A stretch of DNA of 64,000 nt. It comes from Pseudobdellovibrionaceae bacterium. Its GTDB lineage: Bacteria > Bdellovibrionota > Bdellovibrionia > Bdellovibrionales > UBA1609. The stretch spans positions 434,001-498,000 of the forward strand of contig JACKAM010000004.1 of NCBI GenBank assembly GCA_020635075.1, written 5' to 3'. Shown here piece by piece: positions 41,219 to 49,923 of this stretch. The notes under the pieces were generated by a model, which was not told the DNA's origin, did not search any database, and worked only from the letters and a program-made list of their open reading frames with translations. Position 1 is the stretch's first letter; each line of letters begins with the position of its first letter. Made by a program: the position numbers and the translations under genes.

Positions 41219-42411
41219 TAAAGTTCATCAAACGCCACAGCAGTGGGATATTTCTGGTAATGGTTATGGTTGCCGCCATCTCTCTATTTGGTTGCACCAA
41301 AGGAGCTCACGACGGTCACTCCGATAAGCAGAATTCCGAAGGGGACCAGAAAAAGGCAGCCACTTATGTTTGTCCTATGCACCCTCAGATCACTTCAGAC
41401 AAGCCGGGTACCTGTCCCATTTGTGGTATGGATTTGGTACCGGTTGAGACAGACGAGGGATCAGGTGACCACAGCGGGCACCAACAGAATTCCCCTGCAA
41501 AGAAGGTGGATGAAGATGGATGGGAAGATGTTGGCGGGGACGGAGACTCCGAGGCCTCAACGCCAATTGAACCCGCGGGACACACCCACTTCAAACTCAG
41601 TTTGGATAAGGAACAAAAAATTGGCGTCAAAACAGACGTGGTCAAAACGAGAAGCCTGTTTAAGTCCATTCGTGCTCCTGGCCGCATTGCCTTTGATCCG
41701 GAACTCTACACAGCCCAGAGTGAATACCTTGAGGCAATACGTCAGTGGGCGCGGGTGAAGGACTCCCCCATTGAGGAGGTCAAGAGAAGCACCCGGGAAA
41801 TGATCAACTCCGCCAAGATTCGTCTCCAGGTACTGGGTTTGTCCGCCGGACAGATTCAGGAACTAGGTCGCAAAGGGAGCCAGTCGGAAGGCCTACTGCT
41901 GACGGGCAAAGGGCAGGAAAACTGGATCTACGCCGACGTCTTTGAGGTAGACCTACCTCACATCAAAAAGGATCTCTCCGTAGAAGTGACGGCCAACTTT
42001 CTTCAGGGCAAAAAACTCTATGGCAAGGTGGTTTCTGTTGATGAGGTGATCAACGCCAACACCAGAACCGCAAAGGTCAGAATAAAACTCAATGAATCCC
42101 ACGAGAGCATTCGCCCTGAGTCCTATGTGAATGTCTCAATCATGGCGCCTCTTGGTAAGCACCTCACAGTTCCAGTAGATGCTTTGATGGACACCGGTCG
42201 TGAGACCTATGTTTTTATCAGCAAAGGGGAGGGGCGATTTGAACCCAGGGCTGTGGCTCCGATTCGGGAAACCGAGGACTACATTGCCCTGGCCAGTGGA
42301 GTGAAAGAGGGAGAGTCTGTCGTCGTGGGCGGCAACTTTATGCTCGACTCCGAATCCCGATTGAAGGCCGTCATTAAGGGAATGGCGTCTGGACAAACTC
42401 ACAACCACTGA
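41215..42411 (+). CDS. CusB-like periplasmic adaptor with heavy-metal-binding domain
   Basis: A 398-residue membrane fusion protein. Lipobox LFGC (Cys27) anchors it. A His-rich spacer precedes the heavy-metal-binding domain YVCPMHPQITSDKPGTCPIC (about 51-76), and a second acidic/His linker follows. The adaptor body (lipoyl, beta-barrel and MP domains) includes VKTRSLFKSIRAPGRIAFDP and VTANFLQGKKLYGKVVSVDEV. It links CusA to the TolC-type channel and passes metal to the pump. AGGAG precedes ATG 41215, overlapping the upstream stop. Confidence 0.93.
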   Translation: MIKFIKRHSSGIFLVMVMVAAISLFGCTKGAHDGHSDKQNSEGDQKKAATYVCPMHPQITSDKPGTCPICGMDLVPVETDEGSGDHSGHQQNSPAKKVDEDGWEDVGGDGDSEASTPIEPAGHTHFKLSLDKEQKIGVKTDVVKTRSLFKSIRAPGRIAFDPELYTAQSEYLEAIRQWARVKDSPIEEVKRSTREMINSAKIRLQVLGLSAGQIQELGRKGSQSEGLLLTGKGQENWIYADVFEVDLPHIKKDLSVEVTANFLQGKKLYGKVVSVDEVINANTRTAKVRIKLNESHESIRPESYVNVSIMAPLGKHLTVPVDALMDTGRETYVFISKGEGRFEPRAVAPIRETEDYIALASGVKEGESVVVGGNFMLDSESRLKAVIKGMASGQTHNH

Positions 42412-42425
42412 TTGGGAGCATTTCC

Positions 42426-45400
42426 ATGTTGATTAAGATTATCGATTTTTGTTCGCGCAATCGAGGGCTCACACTCATGCTGGTGGCATGTGCCTTTGTT
42501 GCTGGTTGGATCAGCATGAAAGAGATCCCGATTGATGCGATTCCAGATCTCTCCGACTCTCAAGTCATTGTGTATTCCACTTGGAACGTGAGCCCTGACA
42601 TCATTGAAGACCAGGTAACTTACCCGATTGTCACGAGCTTATTGGGTGTACCCAAGGTCAAAGATATTCGCGGACTTTCGACCTTTGGCGCTTCCTATGT
42701 CTATGTGATCTTCGAGGATGGGACCGATATCTATTGGGCCAGGTCCAGAGTATTGGAGTATTTGTCTAAAATTACGCCTCAGCTACCCAAGTCTGTGCAA
42801 ACGGAGCTGGGACCTGATGCCACCGGAGTGGGCTGGGTTTATCAATATGCCCTCAAGGACATCTCGGGTAAGCACTCCTTAGCCGATCTACGTTCGTTTC
42901 AAGATTGGTTTTTGCGCTATCAGATTCAGTCGGTACCTGGAGTTTCAGAGGTCGCTTCCTTTGGCGGCTTTGAAATGCAGTACCAGGTGCAGATAAATCC
43001 CGAATCCCTCCGTGCCTACAATATTCCCCTCAGCCATGTTTCAAAGGCCATTAATGAAGGCAACCGCGAGACGGGAGCCCGAGTGATCGAGTTTTCCGGG
43101 ACCGAGTATATGGTGAGAGCCAAAGGTTACGCCCGCAGCAAACAAGATATTGAGAACATCGTCATTGGCGTTAATCAGCAAGGAGTTCCCATTTATGTAA
43201 AAAATGTCTCGCGGGTGGTGAAGGGGCCTGAAATGCGTCGCGGGGTGGCGGATTTGGACGGCCTCGGGGATGTGGTGGGAGGCATCGTGGTCATGCGGTT
43301 TGGCGAAAATGCTAATCGGGTGATCGAGGACGTCAAGAAAAAGATAGCCAGTCTCTCTGGGTCTCTTCCGGAAGGCGTGAAGATTATTGAAACTTATGAT
43401 CGAAGTGAATTGATTCGAAAAACCGTAGCAACTCTCACTCACGAATTGGCTATCGAGATGATTGTTGTCGCCCTCGTCATTATTCTTTTCCTGCTCCATT
43501 TGCCCAGTGCAATGGTACCGATTGTGACTCTGCCAACGGCTGTTGTAGTTAGCTTCATTTTCATGAATCTCATGAACGTCTCGGCCAACATTATGTCCCT
43601 TGGGGGCATTGCCATCGCCATTGGAGCCATGGTTGATGCCGCTATCGTCGTCGTCGAAAACTGCCACAAAAAGATGGAGGAGTGGAGGTTAGCAGGAAAA
43701 AATGAGCCCCTCGTAGAGGTTTTGATTGGCGCGATTAAGGAAGTCGGTCCGGCCAGCTTTTACTCACTTCTCGTGATCGCCGTATCCTTTCTACCCATTT
43801 TTGTTCTTGAAGCTCAGGAAGGACGACTTTTTAAGCCCTTGGCCTACACCAAAACGCTCGCCATGTTGGTGGCCTCAGTGTTGTCCATTACTTTGGTACC
43901 GGCCTTGCTGATCATCTTCACCAAAAAGCGCGAGGTTTCCTATGGCCCCTCTTGGTTTCAGCGGGCCTTTAACTTTTTGGCCGCGCCAAATGAGCGATCT
44001 GAAGAGGATCATCCAATTAGCAAGTTGTTGTTTCACCTATACGGGCCAGCCGTCGACTGGGTGGTTGAGAAGCGCCGATTGGTAGTCGGAATTGCCGTCG
44101 CCTTAATTGCCCTGACGGTGCCGGCCTTCGTTCAGCTTGGATCAGAATTTATGCCGCCACTTAATGAGGGCACAATTCTCTATATGCCGACGACCATGCC
44201 CGGGCTTTCGGTTACAGAAGCACAGAAGCTCCTTCAGCAGCAGGACAAGATTCTAAAGAGTTTTCCGGAGGTCTTGACGGTACACGGAAAAGCCGGCAGG
44301 GCCGGTACCGCAACCGATCCGGCGCCACTGACAATGATGGAGACTGTGATTGTTCTCAAGGATCAGAGGGAGTGGAGAAAGGTCGATCGCTGGTATTCCT
44401 TTTTGCCTGAGTTTCTGACTTTTCCGTTCCAGTGGATCACCCCCAACTACATGAGCTGGGATGAGTTGGTTGGCGAGATGAACAAAAAAATGCAGTTCCC
44501 AGGACTGACCAACGCCTGGACCATGCCGATCAAAGGTCGCATCGATATGTTAACCACGGGGATTCGAACTCCCATTGGCATCAAGATCTCTGGAGGTGAT
44601 CTCAAGAAAATTGAAGAAATCGGCATCAAGCTTGAAGGAATTGTGGGAGGCTTGAGCGGAACCCGCAGCGTTTTCGCTGAGAGGGTGACCGGGGGCTTCT
44701 TTTTTGATTTTAATTTTAACCGTGAAGCTCTGGCTCGCCATGGGATCTCCATTCAAAAAGCTCAAGAGACGTTGGCTACTGCCCTTGGGGGAAAAAACGT
44801 CACCACGACGGTGGAGGGGCGCGAGCGATACTCGGTCAATGTTCGCTATGCTCGAGCTTTCCGCCAATCGAAAGAGGAGATTCGGCGAATTTTGTTGGAT
44901 TCCCCAAAGGGTTACCAGATTCCATTGTCAGAAGTGGCGACAATTGAGCTGCTGAACGGTCCTGGCATGATCCGCAATGACAATGGTTTGCTGACGGGCT
45001 ATGTCTACGTGGATTTAAACACCAGTGATGTGGGTACCTATGTGAAAAGCGCGAAGCGTGCCGTCGCCGAGCAGTTGGATCTTCCCACGGGGTATTCGCT
45101 TCACTGGAGTGGCCAGTATGAGAGCATCGCCAGAGTAAAAGAGAAGCTTAAAATGGTCCTGCCAATCACTCTTCTACTCATCATTTTATTTATTTACATG
45201 AATACCAAATCAGCCGTGAAGACATCCATTGTTCTCCTCTCCATACCGTTTTCGGCCATTGGTGCCATCTGGTTGCTTTACCTCTTGGACTACAACATGA
45301 GTATTGCCGTTTGGGTTGGCCTGATTGCCTTGTTGGGAGTGGATGCGGAGACAGCCATATTTATGCTTCTCTATTTGGACTTGTCCTACGAAAAAAAGAA

Positions 45401-45695
45401 GAAGGCTGAGGGTATCCGTTCGTTTGCAGATTTGAGTCAGGCCATTCATGAGGGGGCGGTAAAGCGGATTCGCCCGAAAATGATGACGGTATTGACCACA
45501 TTTATGGCATTGCTTCCCATTTTTCTGGCGAGTTCGGCAAGCAGCGGAGCAGATGTGATGAAGAGGATGGCGGCACCAATGGTGGGAGGAATTTTAACCT
45601 CTTTCCTCCTTGAGCTTTTGGTCTACCCAGCGATTTTTGCAATTTGGAAAGAAAAGGAAATTCAGTTAATTTTAAATACAAAGGAGAAGCAATGA
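42426..45695 (+). CDS. cusA: CusA-type heavy metal RND efflux pump
   Basis: A 1089-residue inner-membrane proton antiporter of the HME-RND family. N-terminus ending IPIDAIPDLSDSQVIV is diagnostic. TM helices 2-6 lie at about 340-500 (MIVVALVIILFLLHLPSAMVPIV, GGIAIAIGAMVDAAIVVVEN); the second half repeats the pattern (PITLLLIILFIYMN, VGLIALLGVDAETAIFMLLYLD). AMVDAAIVVVEN carries the conserved proton-relay Asp, and periplasmic Met residues (MPTTMPGLS) are consistent with Cu(I)/Ag(I) transport. GGGAG precedes ATG 42426. The stop overlaps the next gene (ATGA). Confidence 0.95.
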   Translation: MLIKIIDFCSRNRGLTLMLVACAFVAGWISMKEIPIDAIPDLSDSQVIVYSTWNVSPDIIEDQVTYPIVTSLLGVPKVKDIRGLSTFGASYVYVIFEDGTDIYWARSRVLEYLSKITPQLPKSVQTELGPDATGVGWVYQYALKDISGKHSLADLRSFQDWFLRYQIQSVPGVSEVASFGGFEMQYQVQINPESLRAYNIPLSHVSKAINEGNRETGARVIEFSGTEYMVRAKGYARSKQDIENIVIGVNQQGVPIYVKNVSRVVKGPEMRRGVADLDGLGDVVGGIVVMRFGENANRVIEDVKKKIASLSGSLPEGVKIIETYDRSELIRKTVATLTHELAIEMIVVALVIILFLLHLPSAMVPIVTLPTAVVVSFIFMNLMNVSANIMSLGGIAIAIGAMVDAAIVVVENCHKKMEEWRLAGKNEPLVEVLIGAIKEVGPASFYSLLVIAVSFLPIFVLEAQEGRLFKPLAYTKTLAMLVASVLSITLVPALLIIFTKKREVSYGPSWFQRAFNFLAAPNERSEEDHPISKLLFHLYGPAVDWVVEKRRLVVGIAVALIALTVPAFVQLGSEFMPPLNEGTILYMPTTMPGLSVTEAQKLLQQQDKILKSFPEVLTVHGKAGRAGTATDPAPLTMMETVIVLKDQREWRKVDRWYSFLPEFLTFPFQWITPNYMSWDELVGEMNKKMQFPGLTNAWTMPIKGRIDMLTTGIRTPIGIKISGGDLKKIEEIGIKLEGIVGGLSGTRSVFAERVTGGFFFDFNFNREALARHGISIQKAQETLATALGGKNVTTTVEGRERYSVNVRYARAFRQSKEEIRRILLDSPKGYQIPLSEVATIELLNGPGMIRNDNGLLTGYVYVDLNTSDVGTYVKSAKRAVAEQLDLPTGYSLHWSGQYESIARVKEKLKMVLPITLLLIILFIYMNTKSAVKTSIVLLSIPFSAIGAIWLLYLLDYNMSIAVWVGLIALLGVDAETAIFMLLYLDLSYEKKKKAEGIRSFADLSQAIHEGAVKRIRPKMMTVLTTFMALLPIFLASSASSGADVMKRMAAPMVGGILTSFLLELLVYPAIFAIWKEKEIQLILNTKEKQ

Positions 45696-46099
45696 AAACT
45701 GTAATAGTGGCTTTTGCCCTGTTGTTCGTGGTGTCAGCAAGTGGGGCCGATGAAAAGCATGACCACAGCAAGATGAAAGGTCATGAAGGCCATCATGTTG
45801 ACAGCGCGGGGGAGACCAGTTTGTCTGGAGAACTGATTGGGCTCACCTGCTACATCAAACACGGGACTTCGGGGAAGTCTCACACCGACTGTGCCAAGGA
45901 TTGTGCCCAAAAAGGTTTACCCATTGGCCTTAAAACCAAGGATGGTCTTTACCAGATCTCCGGAGAGGGCCATTCGACCCTTGTGGAGGCGTACAAGCCC
46001 TTGCTCAAATATCTGCAAGGTAAAGTGGACGTAAAAGGCAAGGTCTTCGAAAAGGACGGCATAAAGATGTTGGTGATTTCCAAAATCAAGAACGGGTAG
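45692..46099 (+). CDS. Small exported His-rich metal-operon protein, unknown
   Basis: A 135-residue protein with signal peptide MKTVIVAFALLFVVSASG and a His/Asp-rich mature N-terminus (DEKHDHSKMKGHEGHHVD). A globular domain follows: SGELIGLTCYIKHGTSG, DCAKDCAQKGLPIGL and VDVKGKVFEKDGIKMLVI, with three cysteines. The domain recurs in exported proteins, but I cannot name it. Its place in CusF's position and the His-rich stretch suggest periplasmic copper binding. AAAGGAG precedes ATG 45692, which overlaps the cusA stop. Confidence 0.75.
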   Translation: MKTVIVAFALLFVVSASGADEKHDHSKMKGHEGHHVDSAGETSLSGELIGLTCYIKHGTSGKSHTDCAKDCAQKGLPIGLKTKDGLYQISGEGHSTLVEAYKPLLKYLQGKVDVKGKVFEKDGIKMLVISKIKNG

Positions 46100-46112
46100 A
46101 GCGCATAGAACC

Positions 46113-46143
46113 AAAGTGGGCCGCCTAATGGGCGTCCCGCTTT
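46113..46143 (+). terminator. Hairpin terminating the cus operon
   Basis: AAAGTGGG pairs with CCCGCTTT (one G-T wobble), with an inner GCC-TAAT-GGGC stem. No long T-run follows, so strength is moderate. Confidence 0.6.
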
Positions 46144-46216
46144 GAAACAGCATTGGTCATCCGACCGATCTGTGCGACTCAACTCAAGCCACTGTCCCAG
46201 TATTTTGGCCCGCGCT

Positions 46217-46244
46217 TAAACTCGACTGGACTTTGATCCGATAT
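46217..46244 (+). promoter_or_regulatory. FliA (sigma-28)-type promoter
   Basis: TAAACTCG-N12-TCCGATAT. The -10 and spacing match 34561-34588 exactly. Because the -10 covers an upstream in-frame ATG at 46243, translation must start later, at GTG 46270. Confidence 0.55.
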
Positions 46245-46269
46245 GTCTGAGATAGGCGTGAGGTTTCCT

Positions 46270-47415
46270 GTGGTTAGGTGTTCGGACATAAGTCTGGGCT
46301 CAAATTTTTTGCAGTCCAATTGGTGTTTTCGATTTTTCGGAATCGCGACCGTGCTGTTTGCGATTTTTGTTCCGCCCCGGAGTCTTGCGGAGCAAGTGGG
46401 GGCAATGGGTGAGAACCTCTTTGGTTCAAAAGCCCTGACCCACAAGGGTGAGACTTTCAAGTCCTATCTTATTCGTCTTTTGCCTCGCGAATCCGTGAAT
46501 CGAAGAAAAATTGAAACCTACGCCCGTGACCTCGGAATCAGGTGGGCCCCCGAAAGCATTGTCCGCACAAATACGGATTCTTACTCCGTCCAGTGGCAGC
46601 TTGGTTTTCCTGATAGTGAAGACCAGAACAAAGGTTATGAGGATCGGATCAAGATTGTGGATTTGAATTCAGGTGAGTTTTTGGTCAATGACAAGCCATT
46701 TCACATTAGACCGCTGAGTGGAGTCTTGCGGGACCTGGAGCTGATTGAAGGTTTGTTGACTCCGGCAAGATCCTCTTTAATCGGCGATGTGTGGTTAAGC
46801 CGCGATCAAAGACAGGAACCCTGGCCGAGGGAGAAAGGATCAGTTCACCTTTTAACCCTGATGTATGGTCTCTACTTCTCACAGCCACAGGCCCGGTGTG
46901 CGACAGCTAAGATGGCCCTTGCTCACGCCATGATTGGGGCGGACGCAGAACTTCATGAGATTCCTCGCTGCGATACCTCAGGAATCGAAGTCGTAATCAA
47001 GGAGAATCGCATGGGCTCCTGGTTGCGGCTCCTGTGGAAGGAGGGTTCTGAGGAGACTATGGCGGCTGAGGAGGTCAGGAGCGATGGTCGCAAAGGGAGA
47101 AAGATTCAATACGAGTTCAATTCTCTTGGGCTATCTCGAATGTCCGTAAGCCACCCCGATGGCAATCGTGAGGTCTTTTCGACCGAATTTGGTTCTCCGT
47201 CTTTAGTCTCTCCCCAGATGCTGTTGGAGTTTCGTCGGCGCTATGTTCTGATCGAAAGAGTTCGCAATTCTGGAGCGGACTGGGGATTTACTTGTAACAG
47301 CGGATGCCAAAAGGACATCGTTGCGGCGTTGGCCGATAGGCCCATCAAAAAAGTGGCCAAGAAAAGAGGCAAGAAATTACGACCTCGCCGCCTTCCTGCG
47401 TCCAAATCCAAGTAA
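46270..47415 (+). CDS. Exported protein with basic C-terminal tail, unknown function
   Basis: A 381-residue protein with a hydrophobic signal (FFGIATVLFAIFVPPRSLA), a large soluble domain with few cysteines (RCATAKMALAHAM, EIPRCDTSG, FTCNSGCQKDI), and a Lys/Arg-rich end (KKVAKKRGKKLRPRRLPASKSK). The family is not recognised; the basic tail may bind DNA, lipopolysaccharide or peptidoglycan. GTG 46270 is chosen because GAGG is spaced six bases upstream, and because the longer ATG at 46243 lies inside the -10 box. It converges with the gene ending at 47424. Confidence 0.65.
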   Translation: MVRCSDISLGSNFLQSNWCFRFFGIATVLFAIFVPPRSLAEQVGAMGENLFGSKALTHKGETFKSYLIRLLPRESVNRRKIETYARDLGIRWAPESIVRTNTDSYSVQWQLGFPDSEDQNKGYEDRIKIVDLNSGEFLVNDKPFHIRPLSGVLRDLELIEGLLTPARSSLIGDVWLSRDQRQEPWPREKGSVHLLTLMYGLYFSQPQARCATAKMALAHAMIGADAELHEIPRCDTSGIEVVIKENRMGSWLRLLWKEGSEETMAAEEVRSDGRKGRKIQYEFNSLGLSRMSVSHPDGNREVFSTEFGSPSLVSPQMLLEFRRRYVLIERVRNSGADWGFTCNSGCQKDIVAALADRPIKKVAKKRGKKLRPRRLPASKSK

Positions 47416-47423
47416 AATATCGA

Positions 47424-48323
47424 TTACTGTTTCTTCTCTGTGGAGGCGGGAGTGCGTTTAAAGTTGGCATTGGAATCCGTATCGACCTGATCGAGATAGT
47501 TGCCATCATTGGAATCTGTGTTAACAAACGCTGTCGGATTGGTCCCGCCAGACGTGGGTGTCGCGGAGTAGGTGCGGGCATACGCCGAAATTGAAGAGCT
47601 GCTACTGCCGGTACCAGAGCCAGAGGAATATCCCGTACCGGAACTTCCATTGCCAGCGTTAATTCGACATTGAGGATTGTTAGAGAGTTGAGCATGCATG
47701 CGATTAATCTGTCCAGTGAGTTCCTGATTGCGCTTGCGGGCGGTCTCAAGCTCCTCTTCCATAGTTGCCACCCGCTGTTTTTCAGCCTCTTCGGCCTGCT
47801 TTTTGGATTGCTCAGCTCTTTCCTCTTGGGTGATCTCCCATTTAGTTTTTACCGCCTTGTCCATGCGCATGTTAACCAGGTCAGCGTTTAGAGAACTGAA
47901 GGTTTTAGCATGATCGTTTCCCCGCCCGTCCTTCCAGGTGCACTTGATGCCGCCATTGTGATCGCGGCAGTCCGTTTGCTGATCGGCGGTCAAAAGCATG
48001 AACTGGACAATTTCCGTGCGAGCATTGTTAGCGAGGCCGCTCTTCCCCATATACCGTTGGTAGTGGTAAATGTCCTGATGAAGGGCCTTATAGGTCGACA
48101 TTTCATTTTGTGGCAAACAGCTGTTTGCTCCAAGGCGAAAGGTCTCAGTTCCTCGGTCGTCATTGTAATTGTAGTAGGTGTTGTCTTGATGAACTCGAAA
48201 GTTATTGCCCAAATAGCTACTGCATTGGATCTGTGCCTGCATTGTGCCGTTGTTGGCGTCAGCTTTTTGGGCGAGAGCTGTAAAGAATCCAACCAGAATG
48301 ACCAAAACAAGAGTGCGTTCCAT
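47424..48323 (-). CDS. Secreted coiled-coil protein with Ser/Gly-rich tail, unknown
   Basis: A 299-residue protein. Signal peptide MERTLVLVILVGFFTALAQKADA; a small Cys-containing domain (about 25-150; QIQCSSY, NSCLPQ, DCRDHNGGIKCTW); a charged coiled coil (about 165-230; ERAEQSKKQAEEAEKQRVAT and on to QINRMHAQL); then a Ser/Gly/Thr-rich, probably disordered tail. No family is recognised. It resembles envelope proteins that form oligomeric stalks, but that is an impression. GGAGG precedes ATG 48323. Confidence 0.7.
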   Translation of the reverse strand: MERTLVLVILVGFFTALAQKADANNGTMQAQIQCSSYLGNNFRVHQDNTYYNYNDDRGTETFRLGANSCLPQNEMSTYKALHQDIYHYQRYMGKSGLANNARTEIVQFMLLTADQQTDCRDHNGGIKCTWKDGRGNDHAKTFSSLNADLVNMRMDKAVKTKWEITQEERAEQSKKQAEEAEKQRVATMEEELETARKRNQELTGQINRMHAQLSNNPQCRINAGNGSSGTGYSSGSGTGSSSSSISAYARTYSATPTSGGTNPTAFVNTDSNDGNYLDQVDTDSNANFKRTPASTEKKQ

Positions 48324-48471
48324 CCACCCCTCCTCAACTCTATCATCTATGTGCAAGCTGAGGACCTAACTCATACAAAATACAGAGGATTCCACTGCCA
48401 AAAACTTTTCACCTGTCGAGTTACTAGTGAATTCTTAGCAAGAGTGCGATCTCAAATTGAGACGGTGGCCT

Positions 48472-49785
48472 CTAGGCGAAAATCAAGAGACCGACGGAGA
48501 GGATGAGTCCGCTGAACAACAAGGCCATCAGGCAGTAACCCATGATGTCGCGAATTTTCAAGCCCGCAATGGCGAGAAGGGGGAGGGCCCAAAAGGGTTG
48601 AGCCAGGTTAGTCCACGAGTCACCCCAGGCAACGGCCATGGCCGTTAAAGGTATGTCGGCTCCGAGCTGTTGAGCTGCCGGTATAACGACAGGGGCCTGC
48701 ACGGCCCATTGTCCACCACCAGAGGGGACAAAGAAATTCACCAGTCCGGCACTAAAGAAGGTCAACAGAGGAAGAGTCTTGGCGTTGGCCACATTAACGA
48801 ATACCTGAGACATGGAGTCCGCCAATCCCGATTTGACCATAACCCCCATGATTCCAGCATATAGGGGATACTGAATAAGTATGGGCCCGGTTTTTTTAGC
48901 ACCCTCAAGGGCTGCCACTAAGAATCGCCGCGGCCTCCAATGAAGGAGAAGGCCAATAAAGAAAAACAGAAAGTTGATACGATTGAGATCAAGTGCAAAC
49001 TCTCCCCTGAGGACCTGCTGCATAAGGAAGCCAAGGCCCATAGCGGCAAGCACAATAGTGACAACCGGGCTATCATCCAAGCGGTCCGCGAAGGTCTCAG
49101 CCACTCTGTCTTGTTCTTCCGGTTCATTGGTGAACAAAAATGTCTGGGGATCTTCAGGTTTAGCCATCAATGAATTCAAAAGAGGAAGTAGGACAAACAA
49201 AGAAGCCAAGACCACAAGATTAAAGGGTGAAAACAAGGTATCACTCAAGGGAATGATCCTTCCTCCCATCAAGTCCTCAGTAAAATTACCCTTTGTGTTC
49301 AGTAACAAGGGAATAGAGCCAGACAAACCTCCATGCCAGAGTAAAAACCCGCTGTAGGAGGAGGCCACTAACAGGCGAAAGTTGATGCCTGGATGGGCTT
49401 TTGCCAACTCAATGGCAAAGAAAGCTCCGACAACCAATCCCAATCCCCAATTGAGCCACGAGGCAATGCCTGCGACAAATGTGGCCAGAGCAATTGCCAT
49501 AACTGGCGATCTTACGGACTGGGCCAAGCGGTGGAGAAGCCATTGAACGGGTTTTGAAGTGGCCATGACATATCCTCCGAGAAGAATCATGGCCATCTGT
49601 AAAGTAAAGGTGATCAGATTCCAAAAGCCACTTCCCCACTGATGAAGGACCTCACCGGTGGAGTGGGGAGTGGTGAGGCTGGCAAGAATAATGACGATGG
49701 CGGACAGGGCTATGGCGATGACAAAGGGATCAGGAGTGTACTGGCGCATGATTCGGTCAAAGAAGTTGGCCATCTTTTGCAGCAT
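48472..49785 (-). CDS. atoE: Short-chain fatty acid transporter (AtoE family)
   Basis: A 437-residue polytopic membrane protein of the SCFA_trans family. Typical segments: FDRIMRQYTPDPFVIAIALS, MAMILLGGYVMATSKPVQW, GIASWLNWGLGLVVGAFFAIELAK, YSGFLLWHGGLSGSIPLLL, and FFVPSGGGQWAVQAPVVIPAA. About ten to twelve hydrophobic helices are visible. It would take up butyrate or similar acids. No CoA-transferase (atoAD) is adjacent. AAGGAG precedes ATG 49785. It is divergent from cstA, with 138 bases between the starts. Confidence 0.92.
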   Translation of the reverse strand: MLQKMANFFDRIMRQYTPDPFVIAIALSAIVIILASLTTPHSTGEVLHQWGSGFWNLITFTLQMAMILLGGYVMATSKPVQWLLHRLAQSVRSPVMAIALATFVAGIASWLNWGLGLVVGAFFAIELAKAHPGINFRLLVASSYSGFLLWHGGLSGSIPLLLNTKGNFTEDLMGGRIIPLSDTLFSPFNLVVLASLFVLLPLLNSLMAKPEDPQTFLFTNEPEEQDRVAETFADRLDDSPVVTIVLAAMGLGFLMQQVLRGEFALDLNRINFLFFFIGLLLHWRPRRFLVAALEGAKKTGPILIQYPLYAGIMGVMVKSGLADSMSQVFVNVANAKTLPLLTFFSAGLVNFFVPSGGGQWAVQAPVVIPAAQQLGADIPLTAMAVAWGDSWTNLAQPFWALPLLAIAGLKIRDIMGYCLMALLFSGLILSVGLLIFA

Positions 49786-49923
49786 GAGATTTGCTCCTTC
49801 AGGTCGGTTTCAGCCCCATACTATGCTTGTTCATTTCCATAGGTAAAGCATTTGCGCCATCGGGCAGGCTAAAGTTGACTTAGGACGTCGAATTGCCCTT
49901 AATGATGGAATCGGGGAGGCAAC

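Noticed and set aside
43041..43667. 208-codon minus-strand frame inside cusA
   Set aside because: Shadow of the conserved CusA coding frame; no start signal or credible protein features.
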